Part shown: positions 36,460-44,674 of the stretch, one piece after another | Layout of the letters: each line of letters starts with the position of its first letter | How positions within the stretch are numbered: the first letter of the stretch is position 1 | From: Hyphomicrobiales bacterium | Lineage (GTDB): Bacteria; Pseudomonadota; Alphaproteobacteria; Rhizobiales; Rhizobiaceae | NCBI GenBank assembly: GCA_900466575.1 | Contig: UBMP01000004.1 | Location: 1 to 64,000 of the forward strand | DNA: 64,000 bases | Reading direction: 5' to 3' | The notes under the pieces: model-generated | What the model saw: only the letters and a program-made list of their open reading frames with translations | Told to the model about the DNA's origin: nothing | Database searches by the model: none | Translations under genes and position numbers: made by a program

Positions 36460-36804
36460 ATGCGTCTCAAAACCGAAATCTTCGTCGCGGCACTCGTCCG
36501 CCGTATCTTTGCCGACGGCGGCTTTGCGGCCGTGGAGCGCAAGGGCGAGGAACAGGCTGGCGCGATCTTCCTCACGCAGCGTTTTCGCGATGGCCTCGTG
36601 TCGCTCTTTGCGCCGGCGCCACAGACCTTCTTCGAGGAAGGCGAGGAGCGCGGTCGCAAGTTCGAGCAGCGGTTGGATCGTGTCGAGGAGGAGGCCGTGC
36701 GCGAGGCGCTGTCTCGCGAAACTCGGTTCGATCCCGACCTCTGGGTGGTCGAGGTCGAGACGGACCGGGCGCTGGCCGACTATATCGAGCTTACGGTAGC
36801 TTAA
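36460..36804 (+). CDS. DUF1491 family protein
   Basis: A 114-residue cytosolic protein typical of Alphaproteobacteria. Signatures are MRLKTEIFVAALVRRIFADGG, GAIFLTQRFRDGLVSLFAPAP and RFDPDLWVVEVETD. The function is unknown. The stop codon overlaps the end of the convergent DUF2336 gene by 4 bases. In related genomes DUF1491 genes often lie next to DUF2336 or peptidoglycan-related genes (from memory). Confidence 0.9.
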   Translation: MRLKTEIFVAALVRRIFADGGFAAVERKGEEQAGAIFLTQRFRDGLVSLFAPAPQTFFEEGEERGRKFEQRLDRVEEEAVREALSRETRFDPDLWVVEVETDRALADYIELTVA

Positions 36805-37835
36805 CGCTGCGCAAGGCGCCGGCCGACGGCAGCCACGTTGCTGTTGCCGGCCGCTGCGGCCGCGGCATCCGACTGCGCAGCCATATCGGCTTCCACATCC
36901 TCGTAGCGGCCTGTGCGGGTGTAGATATCGGCGCGGCGCCAGGCGATCACGCGGGCCACGCACTCGGCCGGATCGAGGCTACGCACCAGCTGGAAAGCCC
37001 GGTTGCGGCCATCGGCGATCTGCGCCAGATGCGGATAGATCGCGGTCAGCACCTGCCTGATGTCAGCGGGGCGCAGGCCCAGCGCGATGAGCGTCGAGGC
37101 CAGTTGCAGGCCCGAGACGTCGAGCAGGACCCGCTCGGAAAGGGCGGACGAGGCGTCGAGCGCGTCGGTCAGAACACGGGCAAAGAGCGGCATCTGCCGG
37201 GCGCGCGCAAAGCGGACGAGCAAGGCCTGCTGCAACTCGTCGGCCGCCCGCAGCATCACGGCGGGGCGAGCCTCTTCGGGCGCCTTGGCGGCAACCAGTT
37301 GACGCAACTCGTTGCGCAGCGCCTCTTCGCGGGCCAGTCGCGCGAGTTCCGGCGTCGATTGGGTGATCCGCGTCTCCGGATGCTGCTCGCTTGCGGCTTC
37401 GGAGCTTGAGACCGGGGATGCTTCGCGCAGGCTCTCCGCCTCTGGCGTGGCGGTTTTCTCCGCCACGACGCTGCGCCGATAGCTGCTGCCATCATGAAGT
37501 GCCGCAAGCGCATCGACCACGATGGGTGAAAGGCTGGCGCGCGTGGCGATTGCGCGCGCATGCGGCTCGCCCTGGCTGCGCGCGATATCGATCAGCGTTC
37601 CATCGGAAATGGCCGGCGATTGCGAGAGAAAGATCGCGGCGATGCGAATTGGCTGAGAGCCGACGAAGAAGCAGACCGCCTGCGGCAGCGTGTCGAGCCG
37701 CGACAGCGCGGCGACGGCCTGGCGGCGGGCCTCTTCGCTGGAGTGTTCGTAAAGCGGTCGGAAGAGTTCCGCGAACTGTTTCAGCTCGACCCGGGTCGGT
37801 TTGCTGAGCGCCTCGAAGCTGGTGACCGTTGCCAT
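36801..37835 (-). CDS. DUF2336 domain protein
   Basis: A 344-residue, helix-rich protein with the DUF2336 pattern of repeated short helices (FAELFRPLYEHSSEEARRQAVAALSRL, FLSQSPAISDGTLIDIARSQG, RATRASLSPIVVDALAAL). ATG at 37835 is followed by MATVTSFEALSKPTRVEL; a longer upstream frame runs through regulatory DNA and is rejected. HEAT-like repeats suggest a protein-interaction scaffold. The function is not established. Confidence 0.88.
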   Translation of the reverse strand: MATVTSFEALSKPTRVELKQFAELFRPLYEHSSEEARRQAVAALSRLDTLPQAVCFFVGSQPIRIAAIFLSQSPAISDGTLIDIARSQGEPHARAIATRASLSPIVVDALAALHDGSSYRRSVVAEKTATPEAESLREASPVSSSEAASEQHPETRITQSTPELARLAREEALRNELRQLVAAKAPEEARPAVMLRAADELQQALLVRFARARQMPLFARVLTDALDASSALSERVLLDVSGLQLASTLIALGLRPADIRQVLTAIYPHLAQIADGRNRAFQLVRSLDPAECVARVIAWRRADIYTRTGRYEDVEADMAAQSDAAAAAAGNSNVAAVGRRLAQR

Positions 37836-38269
37836 CAAGACCACATCTCGCCTGCGAATGGAGTGCGGCTTCTCCAATTCTCTGAACCTGTCCAACACGG
37901 GCACACCTGACGCTACGCAATACAACGGACCGGCCGGCGAAAACGCGCCGCAGTTCATGCCTGTCCCATATTCACTCAAATTAAGGGAAAACCGTTTACA
38001 ACCCATTAACTATCGGTGTGGCTTGATGATCACACGGGTTGCGGCGGGAACCGCAGTCGTCGTGGAGCGTTAAACCTCCGCGGAAAGCATCGTTTGGCAG
38101 GCGGCCTGCACAAGCCGCGGACAGGTGATGAGAAAGCGCAGATGTCCCGGTTTGGCGGCAAGGAGGTTCTACGACCTCGCCACCCGGAAATTGCGCTGGT
38201 CCGCAGGGACAGGCGGACAGGGTGAAATTTGTTCTTCGTTCATCCGTCTCAAGGTTTCAGGAGACGAGA
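37836..38269. promoter_or_regulatory. Intergenic region with an EcfG-type promoter
   Basis: A 434-base gap between divergent genes. Bases 37960-38040 are AT-rich and hold TTAA words (a TTAA-N7-TAAA motif is read on the minus strand around 37995-38009), in the promoter area of the minus-strand gene. The plus-strand promoter described at 38047 would give a leader of about 190 bases before the small gene at 38270. No protein gene of any quality is visible in the leader. Confidence 0.5.
38047..38071 (+). promoter_or_regulatory. EcfG-type general stress promoter, perfect consensus
   Basis: GGAAC at 38047-38051, exactly 16 bases, then CGTT at 38068-38071. This is a perfect match to the alphaproteobacterial general stress promoter GGAAC-N16/17-CGTT. 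Confidence 0.75.
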
Positions 38270-38440
38270 ATGGCACAGGTTATCAGTATCAGCGAGCGGA
38301 TGCCGCGCACGCCGCGCCGGGTTGATCCGGGCGTCACCGACGCGCAGATCCTGCTCTTTACGGGCATCCGCTACGAGCGCTTCGGTCAGATCCCGGAACG
38401 CGTCGAGTTCGACGAGCGCGGCGAGCCGGTCAGGCATTGA
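38270..38440 (+). CDS. Small conserved-looking protein, possibly stress induced
   Basis: A 56-residue protein: MAQVISISERMPRTPRR, then VTDAQILLFTGIRYERFG and a short acidic/basic tail. ATG at 38270 has an AGGAGA ribosome binding site 5 bases upstream. A perfect EcfG-type promoter lies about 200 bases upstream with nothing else between them. Not recognised; too short to assign a fold. Codon use fits the genome. Confidence 0.72.
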   Translation: MAQVISISERMPRTPRRVDPGVTDAQILLFTGIRYERFGQIPERVEFDERGEPVRH

Positions 38441-38489
38441 GACGACGGCGGTTTGTCCTCTCCCGCAAGGCGAGAGGAGAAGCGCCTCC

Positions 38490-39029
38490 TCACAATCCCT
38501 CGCAGCTGGCGCTGTCCAGAAATGCCTGCGTTGAGGCTGCCATGCTGGGTTCCGGCATGACGGCGCGAAGCACGACATAGGCGTCGTCGGCAGGCATGGT
38601 GACGAGGATGTGGTTTTCGGTGGCATTCACGCCACTGTTCTTGAGCGCGGTAAGCTGCGCTTCGGTTCCCGCAATGATATCCAGCGTGCCGCGCACGGCG
38701 GTGCGGTCGCTCATGCTGAAGATCTCGTTGGAGCGGCTGTCGTAGATCGCGGCCGACCAGAAGGGGACGCTGCCGTCCGCCGTCAGGTTCACGGGCCCGT
38801 CATCGACCGAAAAGGCACAGACAGCTTCCTTGAGAAAGGGGCCGCTGACGGCAAGTCCGCCGTCCTTCGGCGTGTCCGGCAGCGGCCGGAATTCGCCGTC
38901 CGCGCCAAGGTCGAGAACGCGGGCATAGATGTCGGCGCCGGTATAGACGGGCGTCGCCAGGATCACGGTGATGTGCAGCACGAGCGCGCCGAGCAGACCG
39001 ACGCCGACAGCATAGAAGAGACTACGCAT
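38490..39029 (-). CDS. DUF1254-like membrane-anchored protein
   Basis: A 179-residue protein with N-terminal helix (LFYAVGVGLLGALVLHITVILA) and a periplasmic domain (DIYARVLDLGADGEFRPLPDTP, SVPFWSAAIYDSRSNEIFS). The arrangement next to a DUF1214 protein is seen in rhizobia, where the pair is annotated DUF1254/DUF1214. The DUF1254 assignment is tentative because the protein is shorter than full DUF1254 proteins. It overlaps the DUF1214 gene by 8 bases, so expression is coupled. Confidence 0.7.
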   Translation of the reverse strand: MRSLFYAVGVGLLGALVLHITVILATPVYTGADIYARVLDLGADGEFRPLPDTPKDGGLAVSGPFLKEAVCAFSVDDGPVNLTADGSVPFWSAAIYDSRSNEIFSMSDRTAVRGTLDIIAGTEAQLTALKNSGVNATENHILVTMPADDAYVVLRAVMPEPSMAASTQAFLDSASCEGL

Positions 39030-39609
39030 CGCCACAGCCCTCCCGCACGATCGTCGGCATCGACAGGTCCAGAAGACCGGAACTGCCGGCCACCGGCGTG
39101 TCGAACAGCGTGAAGGCCAGGCGGTAATGCCCGACTGCCGGCACCGCCAGCCAATTACCCGACTGCGGGTTCTGCGACACGGAGACGGTGAGCGTGCCGT
39201 CATTGTCGTAAAGCACCGATTGCGCGTTCAAGGCGGCGGGCAGGCCGGGCCTTGCGGAGAGCGGCTTGTTGGCGGCATCCGCGAGGGAGAGCGTCCAGAA
39301 CCGCGCCTGCGGCACCTTGCCGGTCACGCGATAGGTACAGCCTCCCGTCAGGGCCTCGCCCGCATCGTCATTGTCGGCATAGAAGACGAGCCCCTCGGCG
39401 CTGCCGAGCAGCAGGCCGGAGGCCTTGGCGCGGTGGTTGCGGGCATAAGGGTCGGCTTCGGATGTCTGCGCCTTCGGAAATGCCTGCCACGCCCCCAGCA
39501 CCAGCGCGCTGAAGCCGGAAGAGCGGCTGATTGCACTTTTCGTGATCAGAATGCCGACGCCGAACGCGATGGCAAGAGCAATGGCAACGAGAAAGGGAAC
39601 CCGGAACAT
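39022..39609 (-). CDS. DUF1214 domain protein
   Basis: A 195-residue protein with an N-terminal helix (LVAIALAIAFGVGILIT) and a DUF1214-like domain: CTYRVTGKVPQARFWTLSLAD, LTVSVSQNPQSGNWLAVPAVG and YRLAFTLFDTPV. The C-terminus (PTIVREGCGDA) overlaps the start of the next gene. It probably faces the periplasm. The function is unknown; homologues occur in cell-envelope gene neighbourhoods, and a class A penicillin-binding protein lies just upstream. Confidence 0.85.
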   Translation of the reverse strand: MFRVPFLVAIALAIAFGVGILITKSAISRSSGFSALVLGAWQAFPKAQTSEADPYARNHRAKASGLLLGSAEGLVFYADNDDAGEALTGGCTYRVTGKVPQARFWTLSLADAANKPLSARPGLPAALNAQSVLYDNDGTLTVSVSQNPQSGNWLAVPAVGHYRLAFTLFDTPVAGSSGLLDLSMPTIVREGCGDA

Positions 39610-39695
39610 GAACTGGCTTGCTTCTTTCTCGTTCTATCTCGTTGCGTTCAGGCGTTTGTGCCGGAAGGCAGTGTCATACATTGTCTTGCACGGAC

Positions 39696-41885
39696 CTACT
39701 TGCTGCCGACCTGCACCGGCAGGGTTACTCCGTCAGCGTTCGCGCCGGACAAGGGCGCCGCATCGGACAGCGCCTTGCCGATCGTCTCGATCAACTTGGT
39801 CGATGCCGGGCTTAGCATGCGCGGGCGCTCGATCGAAAGACGCGTCTCCTCGCTTCCCGGTTTCTTTTCGCCGGCCGTCTGGTTGGAGACGTTGCTGGCG
39901 ATGATGGCGGGAGTGGGGTTGTCGATGCCGGGGATCTGGCGCAGCGGGATCCCCTCATGCGCATAATCCATCAGCTTCTTGAAGGTCGCGGCCGGCAGCG
40001 AGCCGCCGGTGATGCGGTTGGTCGGCGAGAAATCGTCATTGCCGAGCCAGACCGCGCAGGTGAAATTGCCGGTAAACCCGACGAACCACGCGTCGCGATA
40101 GGCCTGCGTCGTGCCCGTCTTGCCGGCGGTCGGGATCGCATTGTCGAGCGCCGCACGCCGCGCCGTGCCGTTGACCGGAATGGTCACGAGAATGCGGTTC
40201 ATCGAGCTCGTCGCCTTCTCCGACAGGACCCGCTTGGCCGGCGGTTCGTCGCGGTTGAAATCATAGACGATCTTGCCGGCGTCGTCGGTAATCTGGGTGA
40301 CGCCATGTCGGCGGGTCTGCATGCCGCCGGACATGAAGACGCCATAGGCCGTCGCCTGGTCCATGACGGTCACTTCCGACGTGCCGATCGGGATGGTGAC
40401 GTCGTTCTTGATCGGCGTTTCGACACCCATCTCATGCGCCATCTTGATGATCGGCGGAATGCCGAAATGCTCCTTGGCAAGCCGCACCGGCACGGTATTG
40501 ATCGACTTGGCCAGCGCCGTCATCAGCGAAACCCGGCCCTCATAGGAGCGCTCATAGTTCTGCGGCGACCAGTTGCCCCAGGAAATCGGCCCGTCCGTGA
40601 TCATCGATTCCGGCGTAAAGCCGTTCTCCATGGCCAGCGAATAGGTATAGACCTTGAACGACGAGCCCGGCTGGCGCAACGCGCGCGTGGCGCGGTTGAA
40701 CTGGCTTTCGCCATAGTCTCTGCCGCCGACCATGGCGCGCACCGCGCCGCCATTCTCGATCAGCACCAGCGCGCCCTGGCCGATATGGGCGCTCTCGCCA
40801 AATTGCCGCAGCGTCGACTGCATGGACTCGTCCGCCGCCTGCTGCAGCTGCGGATCGAAGGTCGTCTTGACGAAGAGCGTATGCGAGGATTTCGGGCCCG
40901 CGAGGCGCTTGGCCTCGTCGAAAGCCCAGTCGAGGAAATAATCGGGCGACTGCGAGCCGGCGCGGTCGACGACGCTGGCCGGATTGCGCCGTGCGGCCAC
41001 CACCTGGCCCTCCGTCATGAAGCCGGATTGCACGAGGTTGGTCAAAACGTCGTTGGCGCGGGCGCGCGCCGCCGGCAGGTTGACGGTCGGCGAATATTTC
41101 GTCGGCGCCTTGAAGAGACCGGCCATCATAGCCGCTTCGGCGAGATTGATGTCGGTGATGTCCTTGCCGAAATAATATTGCGCTGCGGCCTCTGCGCCGA
41201 ACGTGCCGGCCCCCATATAGGTGCGGTCGAGATAGAGACGGAGAATTTCCTTCTTCGTCAGATGCGATTCGAGCCAGAGCGCGAGAAAGGCTTCCTTGAT
41301 CTTGCGCTCGATGGAGCGTTCGCTCGACAGGAAGAGGTTCTTCGCCAGCTGCTGCGTCAGCGTCGAGCCGCCCTGGACCACGCCGCCGGCCCGCGCATTG
41401 GTCGAAATCGCGCGGAACAGGCCGATCAGGTCAATGCCGAAATGATCGAAGAAGCGCCGGTCTTCCGTAGACAGCAGCGCCTTGACGAAATAGTCCGGCA
41501 GATCATCGACGGGGACGGATTTCTCGTGGATGATGCCGCGATGGCCGATCTGGTTGCCGTAGCGGTCGAGGAAGGTGACGGCATAGTCGCCGCGCTTGCG
41601 CCAGTCGTCCTTGGTTTCCTGGAAGGCGGGCTGGGCGAGCGCCAGCATCAGCACGAAACCGACAGCGCCGAGCGTCATGGCTTCGCCGGCGACCTCGAAC
41701 AATGCCTTCCAGAGCCCGCGCGCACGGAAGCGCTGGAAGAAAATGGTGATCGACTGCCAGGTGGAGGCCAGCCGATCGCCCGTCGTCCACAGCGCCGAAT
41801 CGAGCGCCGCGTCGAGCTGCAGAAAGAAAAACCGCTTGCGAATGCGCGGCTTTTCGTTCTTTGAAGGGTCGTTCGGATCGGTCAT
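39696..41885 (-). CDS. Penicillin-binding protein 1A-type transglycosylase/transpeptidase
   Basis: A 729-residue bifunctional peptidoglycan synthase. A cytosolic basic N-terminus is followed by a membrane helix (LGAVGFVLMLALA) and a GT51 glycosyltransferase domain: EDRRFFDHFGID with catalytic Glu and GGSTLTQQLAKNLFLS. The transpeptidase domain has the Ser motif SSFK, SIN (KSINTVPVRLA) and KTG (TAGKTGTTQAYRDAW). ATG at 41885 gives MTDPNDPSKNEKPRIRKRFF; earlier starts are unlikely. It acts at the outer face of the inner membrane in cell-wall synthesis. Confidence 0.93.
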   Translation of the reverse strand: MTDPNDPSKNEKPRIRKRFFFLQLDAALDSALWTTGDRLASTWQSITIFFQRFRARGLWKALFEVAGEAMTLGAVGFVLMLALAQPAFQETKDDWRKRGDYAVTFLDRYGNQIGHRGIIHEKSVPVDDLPDYFVKALLSTEDRRFFDHFGIDLIGLFRAISTNARAGGVVQGGSTLTQQLAKNLFLSSERSIERKIKEAFLALWLESHLTKKEILRLYLDRTYMGAGTFGAEAAAQYYFGKDITDINLAEAAMMAGLFKAPTKYSPTVNLPAARARANDVLTNLVQSGFMTEGQVVAARRNPASVVDRAGSQSPDYFLDWAFDEAKRLAGPKSSHTLFVKTTFDPQLQQAADESMQSTLRQFGESAHIGQGALVLIENGGAVRAMVGGRDYGESQFNRATRALRQPGSSFKVYTYSLAMENGFTPESMITDGPISWGNWSPQNYERSYEGRVSLMTALAKSINTVPVRLAKEHFGIPPIIKMAHEMGVETPIKNDVTIPIGTSEVTVMDQATAYGVFMSGGMQTRRHGVTQITDDAGKIVYDFNRDEPPAKRVLSEKATSSMNRILVTIPVNGTARRAALDNAIPTAGKTGTTQAYRDAWFVGFTGNFTCAVWLGNDDFSPTNRITGGSLPAATFKKLMDYAHEGIPLRQIPGIDNPTPAIIASNVSNQTAGEKKPGSEETRLSIERPRMLSPASTKLIETIGKALSDAAPLSGANADGVTLPVQVGSK

Positions 41886-41996
41886 GGCGGCGGCGCCCGG
41901 TTGAAATCGGATGAGTGTCCTGTTTCGGGACACGCCTCGTATAGAGCCAGATTTGGTTGATTTGAACGAAAATCACAAGAAAAGAATGCAGGCGAT

Positions 41997-42455
41997 ATGA
42001 TGACCACGACCCCGTTCTGGAAAGAGAAGACGCTTCTCGAAATGTCGGATACCGAATGGGAGAGCCTGTGCGACGGCTGTGGCCTCTGTTGTCTCAACAA
42101 GCTGGAGGACTGGGACACGGGCGAAATCGCCTGGACCTCGATCCGCTGCACGCTGCTCGACGGCGAGACATGCCGTTGCAAGGATTACGAAAACCGCCAG
42201 AAGACGGTGCCGGACTGCATCCGCCTGACGCCCAAGTCGGTGAATGAAATCTCCTGGCTCCCGCCCACCTGCGCCTATCGCCTCATCCGCGACGGCGAGG
42301 ACCTGAAATGGTGGCATCCGCTCGTTTCCGGCAATCCCGACACGGTGCATGAGGCGGGCATTTCCGTGCGCGGCCAGACGATCAGCGAAGACGGCATCGA
42401 TATCGACGATTACGAAGACTACCTCGTCGACTGGCCGATCAACCGCGAGAGCTGA
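41997..42455 (+). CDS. YcgN/UPF0260 cysteine-cluster protein
   Basis: A 152-residue cytosolic protein with a conserved Cys-rich core: [33 protein letters not shown] and VPDCIRL, then [11 protein letters not shown]. Such clusters suggest metal or iron-sulfur binding. The family is widespread and its function is unknown. The start at 41997 or 42000 differs by one residue. Convergent context: divergent from the penicillin-binding protein. Confidence 0.93.
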   Translation: MMTTTPFWKEKTLLEMSDTEWESLCDGCGLCCLNKLEDWDTGEIAWTSIRCTLLDGETCRCKDYENRQKTVPDCIRLTPKSVNEISWLPPTCAYRLIRDGEDLKWWHPLVSGNPDTVHEAGISVRGQTISEDGIDIDDYEDYLVDWPINRES

Positions 42456-42526
42456 GGCCGGCTGAGCGGCGCGGCGATGGTCGCCTGCGATTTGATGTCG
42501 CGCAATGCGGGCTCTCTCTTGAGATG

Positions 42527-42550
42527 ATAGATATATATTATTATATGTAT
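42527..42550 (+). promoter_or_regulatory. AT-rich inverted repeat, candidate operator
   Basis: ATAGATATA and TATATGTAT are inverted half sites with one mismatch in nine and a 6-base spacer. The palindrome is 21 bases upstream of the AhpD-like gene and would overlap its promoter. A small-molecule-responsive repressor could bind here, but the family is unknown. Confidence 0.5.
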
Positions 42551-42571
42551 CGCGTCACAGGAGATACGCGC

Positions 42572-42934
42572 ATGACCAAGAACTATCCCGAGATCATCAA
42601 GGGCATTTCCGCCAATTCCCGCAAGATCCGCAAGACCATCCCCGACACCATGGCGGGTTTCTCGCAATTGGCGCGAGAGGCCAGCAAGGACGGCGCGCTT
42701 TCGGCCAAGACCAAGGAAATGATTGCCGTGGCCATTGCGATCGCCACCCGCTGCGACGGCTGTATCGGCTATCATGTCGAGGCGCTGGTGAAGCTCGGCT
42801 GCACCTTCGAAGAGTTCAACGAAGTCCTCGGCATGACCATCTATCTCGGCGGCGGGCCGTCGCTGATGTATGCGGCCGACGCGGTCGCGGCCTTCGAACA
42901 GTTCTCGGCCGCTCAAGGGATCACGACTGCTTGA
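42572..42934 (+). CDS. Carboxymuconolactone decarboxylase/AhpD-family protein
   Basis: A 120-residue helical protein with the CxxC active site of the AhpD-like family in RCDGCIGYHVEAL and the following LVKLGCTFEEFNEVLGM. Members are alkylhydroperoxidase-like oxidoreductases. ATG at 42572 has AGGAG spaced 9 bases; the upstream in-frame ATG is inside the operator region. It is a single-gene unit that might respond to oxidants through the operator upstream (inference). Confidence 0.9.
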   Translation: MTKNYPEIIKGISANSRKIRKTIPDTMAGFSQLAREASKDGALSAKTKEMIAVAIAIATRCDGCIGYHVEALVKLGCTFEEFNEVLGMTIYLGGGPSLMYAADAVAAFEQFSAAQGITTA

Positions 42935-43002
42935 GGGCAGGGCGAATTTCTCATGGGACTCGAACCGGTTAGCGAAAAACGACCGAAATAGGAAAATAAG
43001 CC

Positions 43003-43031
43003 TTGACGGCGATGCGGTCGTTTGATACAAG
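43003..43031 (+). promoter_or_regulatory. Sigma-70-type promoter of a candidate small RNA
   Basis: TTGACG at 43003-43008, a 17-base spacer and TACAAG at 43026-43031. The -35 matches 5 of 6 and the -10 4 of 6 positions with the ideal spacer. Preceding bases are AT-rich. It points into a 180-base region that ends in an intrinsic terminator. Confidence 0.65.
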
Positions 43032-43037
43032 TAAGGC

Positions 43038-43220
43038 ACAGTCACAGAATTGTGGCTGCGCTAGAGGGAAACCCCGTTTTCCCGTCCCGGGCCTAGAATC
43101 GTTGGCTTTCTGATGAAAGCTGCAGCGTGGGTCATGCGGGTTTGACGCGCAAGAGATGACGGGCGGTCGCCGATCAGATAAGGAATTTATTCCTTGATCG
43201 CGCCGCCCGTCGGCGTTTTT
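43038..43220 (+). ncRNA. Candidate structured small RNA (about 180 nt)
   Basis: Between the AhpD-like gene and the GTA cluster is a noncoding region with a good promoter at its left and an intrinsic terminator at its right (stem GACGGGCGG at 43158-43166 with CCGCCCGTC at 43203-43211, then five Ts at 43216). The interior folds into at least two more hairpins: GGGAAA/TTTTCCC near 43066-43083 and GCTTTC-tgat-GAAAGC near 43105-43120. The size resembles 6S-like and other trans-acting sRNAs, but no family is recognised. It lacks any conserved protein frame. Confidence 0.6.
43158..43220 (+). terminator. Intrinsic terminator of the candidate small RNA
   Basis: A 9-bp GC-rich outer stem encloses an inner AT-rich hairpin (GATCA..AGGAAT/ATTCCT..TGATC), followed by GGCG and TTTTT. 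Confidence 0.8.
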
Positions 43221-43326
43221 GGCTTCCGGCTTCCGGCTTTCGGGGCGGGGCAGGGGCAGCGTGCGTTCGGTCTTGCGACCCGTAGCCTCGGGGTGTTGCA
43301 TGAAAGGTTTGGCAAAGCGGTGCGGT

Positions 43327-43461
43327 TTGCTCCCTCTTCTCCCCTTGGGGAGAAGTTGACCCAAAGGCCGGATGAGGGGTGCCCATCGGTTTGCCAAGAT
43401 CAGAACCCCTCATCGCCTCGCTGTGCTCCGCAGGTCTCCTCAAGGGGAGAAGAGGGAGCAA
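43327..43461. repeat. Long imperfect palindrome in the GTA leader
   Basis: Perfect 20-bp outer arms (43327-43346 with 43442-43461, containing CTCCCTCTTCTCCCC) and perfect 10-bp inner arms (GATGAGGGGT at 43371-43380 with ACCCCTCATC at 43405-43414) make a 135-base hairpin-forming block. It ends 87 bases before the first GTA gene. It belongs to the CCTCATC..TTCTCCCC family found again at 44451 and 51701. Confidence 0.85.
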
Positions 43462-43548
43462 GATAAATTGCGGTTTTCGATCAGGGATATGCAGTCGTTT
43501 CGGCTGCTCCTGGTTGCCCTTCTCGGCTCGTTTCGGCTGGAGACCATC

Positions 43549-44115
43549 ATGACATTCGACGACATTGACCCCGGCCTTTACGGCGCCTGGGGCGAGGGCG
43601 GCTATTGCGGCGGCGCTGTCGCGGCGGCGGTTTTGCCCGCGCAGGAGCCTGACCGGCGGACCCAGCACGTGGCCTTTGAACTCGCGCGGGAACTGGCGCT
43701 CGAGATCAAGTCGGCGGAAGCGCTTGCTGCGGGTGCCGGGCTGCGCTCGCTGCTCAACGCGGCGACGGAGGAACTGAAGGAACAGCTGCACCTCTTCCAG
43801 CGCCTGCGCCGCCAGGCGGCCGACATGCTGGACGACCCCGAAGGCGACCAGAAGCTCGCCCGCGCCGACCTCAAGGCCGCGACGGATGCCATTTCGCTGA
43901 TCGTGCGCACGCTCGACAAGACCGACGAATTGCAGAGGAAGATCGACGATGCAGGCGAGGCGGACCGGGCGCGGCATGTCGATGATGAAACGCTCGACCG
44001 CCTCTGCGAAAGCCTCAACCGCCATATCGCTGACCGCGCCGAAGCGCTTGCCCGCGACCTTGCCCACGACAAGCCCGCCGCCGAAGCGCAGCCTCCCGAC
44101 GACGCGCCCGGGTGA
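43549..44115 (+). CDS. Candidate GTA small terminase (gene 1 equivalent)
   Basis: A 188-residue protein upstream of the large terminase, as is gene 1 (the small terminase) in the Rhodobacter GTA. Residues 40-125 are a charged helical region (ELALEIKSAEALAAGAG, ATEELKEQLHLFQRLRRQAADML, DAISLIVRTLDKTDELQ) with coiled-coil character, followed by an acidic/Pro-rich tail. ATG at 43549 has GGAG 6 bases upstream. No DNA-binding motif was recognised, so the role is inferred from position and helical build. Confidence 0.55.
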   Translation: MTFDDIDPGLYGAWGEGGYCGGAVAAAVLPAQEPDRRTQHVAFELARELALEIKSAEALAAGAGLRSLLNAATEELKEQLHLFQRLRRQAADMLDDPEGDQKLARADLKAATDAISLIVRTLDKTDELQRKIDDAGEADRARHVDDETLDRLCESLNRHIADRAEALARDLAHDKPAAEAQPPDDAPG

Positions 44116-44248
44116 CGCGACGCGGCCGCTGGTCCAGCTTTCAAGGCTGCTGGCCCGGCTCGAAGAGAGGATGGACAGGATTGCGATCGCGCGGATGACG
44201 ATGCTGCGGAAGACACCGGCGCTGGCGGCGGAGATCAAGAACGGAAGA

Positions 44249-44674
44249 AAAACCCCTCCCCACCCTCCCCACAAGGGGAAGGGGGACCTTGCGGCACCGG
44301 TTTCCCTTGATGCGGGACCGGAGCCAACTGCCGCATCCGATGTTGATACATTGGGGCAGGCGGGCGCTCCATCCGTCTCCCCCCTTGTGGGGGAGATGGC
44401 GGCAGCCAGAGGGGGACTTTCTGCTGAGTCGGCTTCCAAACCAAACCCCTCATCTGTCCTTCGGACCTCTTCTCCCCAAGAGGAGAAGAGCGAGGTCGCC
44501 GATACCTTCATCGCCGCGCTATCCTCCCCCCTCCGTCATCCCGGCCTTGAGCCGGGATCCAGCCGCGCCATGTCCATGGCGCGAGAGGACTCTTCTCCCT
44601 TGAACGAGTCTTCCAGCCCGCAGACGCGGGCTGACTGGATGCCGGATCATGTCCGGCATGACGGAGAGGAGGGG
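44249..44674 (+). repeat. Array of palindromic repeats in frame with the large terminase
   Basis: Four elements follow one another: module B reversed (44249-44288), module A reversed (44366-44420; together composite copy 4), a CCTCATC..TTCTCCCC element (44451-44495), and a CCGTCATCCCGG..CCGGCATGACGG palindrome (44527-44674). None contains a stop codon in the frame of the large terminase, so the frame stays open from 43949 through the whole array. Confidence 0.85.

Noticed and set aside
39957-41864. 635-codon plus-strand frame opposite the penicillin-binding protein
   Set aside because: Shadow of a conserved gene; the translated product is Arg/Glu-rich without any known motif.
42950-42975. 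Minus-strand GGTTCGAGTCC resembling a tRNA T-arm near the GTA cluster
   Set aside because: Only two T-stem pairs form, there is no matching acceptor or anticodon arm, and no CCA end. It might be a remnant att-like sequence but cannot be supported.
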